Both the position numbers and the translations under genes were made by a program. From the NCBI GenBank assembly GCA_014529385.2, contig CM043953.1, forward strand, positions 80,289,338-80,353,337: a stretch of 64,000 nucleotides of DNA, given 5' to 3'. Below, in pieces: positions 57,690 to 64,000 of the stretch; within the stretch, counting starts at the first letter, position 1; each line of letters begins with the position of its first letter. The notes beneath the pieces were generated by a model. It did no database searches. It saw nothing but the letters and a program-made list of their open reading frames with translations, and was not told the origin of the DNA. This DNA is from Adiantum capillus-veneris. Its lineage: Eukaryota; Streptophyta; Polypodiopsida; Polypodiales; Pteridaceae.

Positions 57690-58856
57690 ATGGTGTGCTA
57701 GCTAGGATTGTTGTTATGCGTTTGTGTGTTAGTACGATTAGCATTACTTTACCTTCATTAGCTAGATCCATAATGTTTTATCCTCTCATGCCTAATTAGT
57801 ATTCCAGTAGCTAGCATGAGCATGTTCTCGAGCTAAAGACTCTTGAGCCACTACTCACTGACTAATTGGAATCCTAATTAGCATTAGAATTCATTAAGTT
57901 TTTCCATTAAACTTGCATTTAGATTGGTACTATGGCATAGATTTTGCATAATTTGCATCTTCAAATTAATTTTTCAACTTTATATCGCAAACTATTGCCC
58001 ACATCATTGGAAAGTACTCCTCAAGCAATTTCCATAGAGCCCCTAACCTCTTCAATCCGAGCCCGAGAGCTCCCTCCACACCATCCCCAATTTTTGCTTG
58101 AGATAGGTGTGTGTGTGTGTGTTTTGTGAAGAAGCCTTGCAAAACCAACCAAAAATATATTTCTTTTGGATGATTACTCACGTGGAGCCCATTGGGCCCC
58201 TTGGATTAGCTCAATTACCTTGGTTGGTTGTGGTTTTGGAAGGCTGTGTGTTCAATGTCGTATCCCTGGAGCGAGCAGTTCGGGCGGATCTCAAGCAAGC
58301 TGCAAAATACAACCTTTTGATGAGGTCAAGTCCGCCAGCTGTTCCCACGCCGAAGCACGAATAGTCACGGACTCCACCAAACGTGTGCTGGAATTTGAAG
58401 CCCTTTTTGGGTCTGCAGGGGGAGCTTCACGCGAACAAGCATTTTCTTCATCGACTTTGGTGCTGCCTGCGCCTGCCTGCTTGCCCGAAAGCTGACTGCC
58501 CTGCCCGCGCCTTGCCCGTGCTGCCCGAGGCTACCCCCGCCTGACCCTTGCTGCCTGAACCTGCATCGGGTGCTTGCTCTACCCGAGCCTGACCCCGCTG
58601 CTCGGCTCAGCCTCATCTTCTAAAAGACATAAGGGGCCAGTCCCACAAAGCACATAATTGAGCTATAAAAGAAGCCAAAAGCTCAAAGACTTGGAAAGCT
58701 TACAAGAGGTTCCAAGGTTTTTTCAAAAAAGTTTAGAAGGCCTTCAAAGGCGGCCATCAAAAAAGCGGCCATCCAACAAGCATCAAAGAAAAACACAAGA
58801 AATTGCTTTTTTGTGAAGAGGGGCTTCACCCCGGTGAATTGGAGCTTCACAAAGGA

Positions 58857-58894
<38 letters not shown>

Positions 58895-59129
58895 ATGAAC
58901 TCTAAAGATTTGCAGTCATTAAATAATTTGCAAATAAATTTCCTATCAAAAGGGAACTTGTGCCTGTGTAAAGAGGTAGACATTGGGTAGGAGAGTCTCC
59001 TATAGTGGTGGGCATGGAGATGCATATATGTAAAGTGTCCATAATCTTCATAAGCAAAGAGGTGGGCGTAGTTGCAGCGGTGGCGATCATTCACGGGATC
59101 GTAAGGATCACTAGAATTGTAGAAAGAGT
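57690..59129. other. degenerate copia leader/gag region with GC-rich repeats
   Basis: No gag fold could be traced. At 58460-58620 the composition becomes GC-rich with an irregular repeat based on ctgcccg/ctgcctg. A TATA-like ctataaaaga occurs at 58670, followed by an A-rich leader and a CT tract at 58862-58891, so a further LTR may be buried here. Confidence 0.35.
58862..58891. repeat. (CT)n microsatellite
   Basis: 30 nt of CT. Confidence 0.9.
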
Positions 59130-59564
59130 TGAGGTCGTGACTTAAGAAATGTAGAATGCTATTATTGTGCTAAGAAAGGCTACTTAAAGAAAGATTGCTG
59201 TACTTTCCAGTGTGAAAAGGGCAAAGCTATTGTGAAATCTGACGCTCCAAAGAGCAGTGTAAGGATAGAGGAGATCAATGTGGTTGAATCTCCACCTCCA
59301 GAGGTTGTTCTTGACGTGAAGCAATAGCTGTCAGATGTGCTTGTTTTCACTGCCGATTTGACTCCAAATGTGCTATTATCTCTTGATCAATTTTATGTGA
59401 AAAATTGGATCATTGATTCAGGTGTTTGTTTCCATGTTACTCCCCATAGGGAATGGTTCTCCACATATACTGGTATGCATGGTTCAATCAAGCTTCGAGA
59501 TTCCTATCAGCTTGATATATGCGGTATGGGAGATGTCAAGTTATGCATGACAAATGAAGTCTGA
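59130..59564 (+). pseudogene. copia gag knuckle and protease start
   Basis: CYYCAKKGYLKKDC at about 59155-59200 is the copia knuckle with the zinc-binding His replaced by Tyr. After a TAG near 59326, the frame 59337-59564 shows WIIDSGVCFHVTPHREWFSTY, the protease active-site loop (D-S-G) and flap-proximal motif, with Val in place of Ala in D-S-G-A. The frame ends where a tandem duplication begins. RT and integrase of this element are not found downstream. Confidence 0.75.
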
Positions 59565-59902
59565 CACTCCAAAGGGCAAAGCTATTGTGAAGTCTGACAC
59601 TCCAAAGAGCAGTGCAAAGATAGAGGAGATCAATGTGGTTGAATCTCCACCTCCAAAGTTTTTCTTGACGTACAACACCCGTTAGATGTGCTTGTTTTCA
59701 CTGTTGATTTGAGTCCAGATGCGTTATTATCTATTGATGAGTGTTATGTGTAAAATTGGATCATTGATTCATGTGTCAATTTCCATGTTACTCCCCATAG
59801 GGAATGGTTCTCCACATATATTGTTATGCATGGTTTAGTCAAGCTTGGAGATACCAATTAGCTTGATATATGCAGTATGGGAGATGTCAAGTTATGCATG
59901 AA
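59221..59902 (+). repeat. 355-bp tandem duplication in copia protease
   Basis: gcaaagctattgtgaa starts at 59221 and again at 59576. Both copies contain gaggagatcaatgtggttga, ccccatagggaatggttctc and gggagatgtcaagttatgc. The second copy has additional stops (taa in the tgtgtaaaattgg string) and more substitutions. Confidence 0.9.
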
Positions 59903-59999
59903 AAATGGCACTAAATTTATGCGTTTTGGATTTAGACACATTCCTTGGAAAGCTGAGAGGAATTTATTGAACTGCAATAATAAATGACTACTGTACTGC

Positions 60000-60640
60000 C
60001 TTGGTGAAAAGACTGTCATCCTGTCATCCTAGAGAAAGAGTAGTCGCCACCACCGCACCCGAAGGATTAATTAGTCTATGGAGGTGGATCCATTTGCTTC
60101 TGGACTAGAGGCTGCTGGGCTCCACTGTCCATAACCTGTCCGCCTGTGAAAGGAGCCACCAACTGCTACAGGAGTGCAGAGGGTAACACCTGTCCGATAG
60201 TGTACTGAGGATGGGAGTAACATAGCCATGGCGGTGTGCACCAGCAACACCATCGCAGCAAGGAACGCTATGCATGTGGGACAATGGTGATGACTGAAAC
60301 CCCTGAGGATACTGTTGACTGTAGTACTGAACTGGAGGCTGTGTGTAGAGTCCCATAAAGTGCTGAAGTGCTGAGAAGGACCTGCAATATGCAATGGTGG
60401 CCTGGATCCAGTCCATCCAAACCCCACGTCAACTGGAGCCTGAGCCTGAGCTTGAGCAGACCTATCTCCATGTAGAAGCATTTCGCGAAATCCTTGTACC
60501 TGGGCTTTAAGGTCTTCAATGATGTTTGAATGGTGGCATCCTTGGAAAGCTGAGAGAAAGTTTGGGTAGCAGGCTTCACAGATGGAAAGGTGGTCATACC
60601 CATAGCATGGCCTAACCGTGTAGTAGTGAGCCTATTAGGA
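60000..60640 (-). pseudogene. unidentified degenerate coding region, Gln/Pro/Ser-rich
   Basis: Three overlapping minus frames (60268-60603, 60071-60481, 60105-60416) look like one ORF broken by frameshifts: MGMTTFPSVKPATQTFSQL, then KDATIQTSLKTLKAQVQGF, GDRSAQAQAQAP, YTQPPVQYYSQQYPQGFQS, and GYGQWSPAASSPEANG. A Gln/Tyr/Pro-rich C-terminus after a short helix suggests a Gag-like or regulatory protein tail. No domain is recognised. It ends a few hundred bases before the gene at 60833 and is on the other strand. Confidence 0.3.
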
Positions 60641-61488
60641 AATTTCGGAGGTCATTTGGAGGGCCTTCTAAGAAAATGTATTTTTTGCACTCTCTCTCTA
60701 GAAAAAATGGCAAATAAAAGAGCTGGGTCTTTCATAGTAAAAGTTCAAAAAGTGTACTTTAAGTAGATTCCTTACTCTTCTGAACATTCGTTCGTAGTGA
60801 TTGAGGGATAATCCTCTTTTCAGTTGCATTGAATGAACCTCGTCAATATGGAGGGAATGAGGCTAACATGGAGGGACGAATCCGCAGCCGCCGCTATTCA
60901 CTTTCCATTAAACCTGCACATTTGGCTAATGGCGCACTCCTCAAATGGCACAAATGTTACCCAGAAACGAGCCAAATATCACCTTCACATTGATTTGGAC
61001 AATGAGTACCAACCATTGATTAAGCGCAGTAAAACAAACACACATACACCTCCCGATTCCATAGACACGCTCAGAGCTCAAGGAGCTAAACACATAGATA
61101 TCTGGACGAGAGGCTCTCTCTACCCTAAGAATCCAATGACTAATGCATCTCCACCGTTTGTCAATCCTACAAGCTTATTGACCTTTGCTGGTGATGGAGA
61201 AAAGGGCCTTCTGGGTTATTGTAAATCACTTACAAGAGAAGCTGAAGCTTACAAGAGCATTCTCCAAGCTCAACAATGTGAGATTGTTCGCCTTTCACAT
61301 TTACATTCTACAGATCAGGTTACCATTTTGCAACATAAAACAGAGGTACAAGAACTGAAAGGAAAGGTGCGAAGTTGTCAAATGAAGGACACCATCTTGG
61401 GTGGTCGTATCCGAAAGAAGAAATTGCGCAATCTTGAAACATTGCAGGTTGCATCAGGAGGTCTCAAGAAAAGAATCCGAGCATTAAG

Positions 61489-61625
61489 GTGATGCTTCTT
61501 GGTTGGCTACATTGTCTTAGTTAAGTAATCTTTTGTTTTTTCTTGTTATGCATTGTTTTCATGTGCCTAAATAGTGTTAGTGAAGCAAATTTTCTGTTAT
61601 TTACTTATGCATTGTCTTCATGTAG
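61489..61625 (+). other. intron 1 of the 60.8-63.7 kb gene
   Basis: gcattaag|gtgatgc ... ttcatgtag|aaattc. The two-base split codon is completed in frame across the junction. Its internal part repeats tatgcattgtcttcatgt-like strings. Confidence 0.6.
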
Positions 61626-62292
61626 AAATTCAATCTATCCTGACAAGGAAAACATTGACCCCAAAGCCAATATAGGAAAGAGATTGAAGCCACTTATAGG
61701 TAGAAGCCTGGCATCAGATATAGTACATGACAAGAAGTTTAAGGTCCTACAACGAAATGTAGTGGACCGCTTTATTTCAGAGAACTCAGTGCCTGCAAAA
61801 GAGATACAAGGCACACTTGATTCACTTGGTGTAAGCAAAAGAGGATATTAGGCTATCCAAAAGTCTGTCTCATCCATCTTTGTTAGGAAGGGTATAAAAT
61901 CCAAACTTCTACCATCAGCCTCAAGTGTTTGGAAAGAGAGGTTTCAGCTTAATGAGGCACAGGGAGACTATCTTGGACAGCCCTTTCATATTAAAGCAAC
62001 TTACAGTGGCCATGGAGCAAACATGGCATATGATGAGTTCAACAATATTTTTATGGACCTGCGGATATTACAGAAGAGAATGGTGGAGTTTTACAACATC
62101 ACATTTGAAGAGTCACGTGGGGTATTACATTTTGTGTTAAAACTGGATGAGTGTGAGCTTGTTAAAGAGAAAAAGCTAGAGCGTGTTACTATTACTTTAA
62201 TGAATAGAGCCCTCTCAAAGTGTCCCAGTGATGATCCTTTATATTTTAGTGTTCAATCAGAATCTAACATATGGTGGCTTGGTGCGTTTGAG

Positions 62293-62360
62293 GTAAGCGA
62301 GATTCTCAAGTAAGCTCAAATGTTCAGATCTACTTAAGTCTCATTTATTTTGTGTTGCAG
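62293..62360 (+). other. intron 2 of the 60.8-63.7 kb gene
   Basis: tttgag|gtaagc ... tgttgcag|gtaaag; phase 0, with a T-rich stretch before the acceptor. Confidence 0.65.
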
Positions 62361-63233
62361 GTAAAGAAAGAAGATCATGAGATTCTATATTGGGTGTTCC
62401 ATCGAACTAATATTCCGGAGGTGATTGATCGACAGACTAACCAGGGAGAGGTACTACGTCTAGATGGAAGGGGAGACTTTCAAGTTCAGTGGCATCTTGC
62501 AGGTGACCTTAAAACATTAAAGTGCATGTATAATTGTGGAATGGGTGCAATGGCAAAGTCACCGTGTTTGTGCTGCATGGAGCCTGCAAAGGTCATGGAC
62601 CCAAAGTGGTGGAGAAAAGCTCCAACACATCACATTGAGGATCCTGCTTTTCGACCGGTTTTGAAAATACCACTTGTGAATGTCCACATTTGTACAATGC
62701 ATGCCCTTTGTAGAATTGTGGAGAAATTGGTCTACTTATACATCGGGTTTGCTTGGAAGATTAAGAACTCCGCAGAACGACAAGTAGCCCTGCAGTGCTT
62801 AGAAATGGTACTGTCGGATATGGGGCTTCATGGTGGCAATGTGAAAATCCAGCGGGATGAAAAGAGATCAACTGTTGAGAAGGATGTCCCATGCAAACCA
62901 TCCATCGGTGGGGTGAAGGCACGGAGGTTTTTATCTAAGCCCCAAGGTACAAGAGATCCAAAGCTAACAAAACATGGAAAAATATATAACACATCTTATG
63001 TTAGCAAAGTAGAGTATCAGAGCTGGAAAAAGCTACATATTGCAGTCAAAGACCACGAACCAACTACTCGTAACGCGAAGGCTGAGGTTTGGCGATCAAT
63101 AGACATCCTATTTTTGATGTGCGACAAAGATGACTGGTCACAAGGTGATATGAACAAGTTCAAGGAAAATCTCAACCTTCTGAAAAAATCATTCAAGACA
63201 GCATGGACAGACACCCAGATTACTCACTACATG

Positions 63234-63313
63234 GTATTATCATGTATTTCTTTCTCTCTTATGTGCAAATATGTGACTGTAAAACATTCTAACTAATCTG
63301 TTTTCATATCCAG
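63234..63313 (+). other. intron 3 of the 60.8-63.7 kb gene
   Basis: ctacatg|gtatta ... atatccag|cacatc; phase 0. Confidence 0.65.
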
Positions 63314-63748
63314 CACATCATCTTCAATCATTTGCCATATTTTATATAGAAGTATGGGAACCCGGCAATATGGAATACCCAAGGGATGGAAAAGTCTCAT
63401 TACATGGCGAGAAATGCTTATTTCAGGCACACACGACATGGTGGCTCTCGAATCAAGGCTAATAGTTTGAGAGAACTATTTGAATGGTTCTATCGTAGAA
63501 TCATTCATCGAATGCAGGCAAAAGAAGTCTTGGCAAATTCAGCAACAGCACAAGCCATCAGACATTTACAACAACAAAAAGTTAAAAGATCAATGGCATA
63601 CAACAACTCCGGAGCTCGTGAAAGTCAACGAAGGTGGAGAGAGACAATGGTGTATGTGAATCACAAGTGGAGAAAGATACTCTGAGTGGATGACATTGTA
63701 CAAAATTTATGTAATACATGATCTTATACAATTGCTACTTGAAGTGTA

Positions 63749-64000
63749 TCAAGATTTTGAAGGTTCAATTTTGTTTTTTGGCACGTCACCCTTGTAACGA
63801 ATCATGAGATGTTTGCCATACTCTAAAAGTTCATCTGGGTTTTGTCTACCAAGAGCTAGTGCCATTGCTGTGTAGGTGTAGTAATACGCTGCCCGACCAC
63901 CTGTATAGCCTGGGCAGTAACCAAAACAATCTCTAGCAAACACTTTGTCCACAAGAATGACTTTATCTGCACTTTTGGGCAGCACCGGTCCACCCAAGAA
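63749..64000 (-). CDS. C-terminal part of an unidentified protein, convergent with the preceding gene
   Basis: Open on the minus strand from the window edge to a stop at 63749. The M at 63997 is probably internal because the frame is already open at the last base. Visible features: GGPVLPKSADKVILVDKVFA, a CFGYCPGYTGGRAAYYYTYT stretch with two Cys, and a hydrophilic basic end (RYKGDVPKNKIEPSKS). No stop or frameshift in 83 codons, unlike most of the window. It ends 63 bases from the stop codon of the gene on plus, tail to tail. I do not recognise the family; it could be a partner ORF of the same unit or a host gene. Confidence 0.5.
   Translation of the reverse strand, partial: FLGGPVLPKSADKVILVDKVFARDCFGYCPGYTGGRAAYYYTYTAMALALGRQNPDELLEYGKHLMIRYKGDVPKNKIEPSKS

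Larger units (their letters stand above)
60833..63685 (+). pseudogene. four-exon gene of unknown family, transposase-like, two in-frame stops
   Basis: Inferred exons 60833-61488, 61626-62292, 62361-63233 and 63314-63685 join in phase through GT-AG introns of 137, 68 and 80 bases, giving about 855 codons. Exon 1 ends in a coiled coil. Exon 3 has GDLKTLKCMYNCG, PCLCCME, and HICTMHALCRIVEKLV. The exon 3/4 junction gives a His-rich HYM-HIIFNHLPYF block, then KYGNPAIWNTQGMEKSHYM and a basic RHTRHGGSR. TAG codons at 61849 and 63347 interrupt it. Ordered Cys, His and acidic residues resemble transposase-derived proteins, but I cannot name the family. The first exon may lie further upstream (a TTTTCAG acceptor-like site at 60817-60823). 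Confidence 0.6.

Noticed and set aside
60833-64000. A RAG1/RAG2-like convergent pair
   Set aside because: The tail-to-tail layout is suggestive, but I see no RAG1 core signature, no kelch repeats and no terminal inverted repeats in the window.

Overview
This window reads as nuclear DNA of a land plant. It carries plant-type Ty3/gypsy and Ty1/copia elements, plant L1-type LINEs, tRNA-derived SINE sequence, short GT-AG introns and many long GA/CT and CA/GT microsatellites. There is no bacterial gene organisation, rRNA or credible tRNA gene. I lean towards a seed-free vascular plant such as a fern, but only from general impression. No intact housekeeping gene was recognised.

Left part (1-15.7 kb). 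Three relatives of one copia LTR family lie at 58-800, 1995-2480 and 5760-6260 (the last inverted). A 0.4-kb SINE at 3747-4154 has a tRNA-like head, 13-bp flanking repeats and a poly(G) tail. Element A (7825-15739, plus strand) is a 5'-truncated Ty3/gypsy element. It carries RT, RNase H, integrase, a second aspartic-protease-like domain after integrase, a small unexplained ORF, a long non-coding 3' region, a polypurine tract and one LTR.

Middle (15.7-52.7 kb). LINE E (15984-21249, minus) is a near-full-length L1 with a CCHC ORF1, endonuclease, RT with YADD and a C-terminal zinc finger. LINE F (25181-26347, minus) is a 5'-truncated LINE tail. Next comes a three-level nest. LINE D (27798-52256, minus) is split by gypsy element C (29869-49289), whose post-integrase ORF is split by gypsy element B (30927-39756). 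B has a perfect 5-bp target duplication and C a 4/5 match. B belongs to the same family as A. It keeps gag, protease, the 3' region and both LTRs, but lacks the RT-RNase H-integrase block, so it looks like a non-autonomous derivative mobilised in trans.

Right part (52.7-64 kb). This holds a truncated SINE copy, copia debris (RNase H fragment and 3' LTR; a separate LTR with a primer-binding site; a capsid-end/protease fragment with a 355-bp tandem duplication), a second SINE-like head and a 42-nt poly(G) tract. At the edge is the least familiar content: a four-exon plus-strand gene of about 855 codons (60833-63685), carrying two in-frame stops, that converges on a minus-strand ORF running off the window (63749-64000). 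I could not assign either to a known family. Their tail-to-tail layout and conserved-looking Cys/His motifs make them the best candidate for an undescribed, possibly transposon-derived, system.

Almost every coding region is degenerate. Open frames below are domain-sized pieces of broken elements. All homology statements rest on motif recognition and by-eye comparison of sequences within the window.
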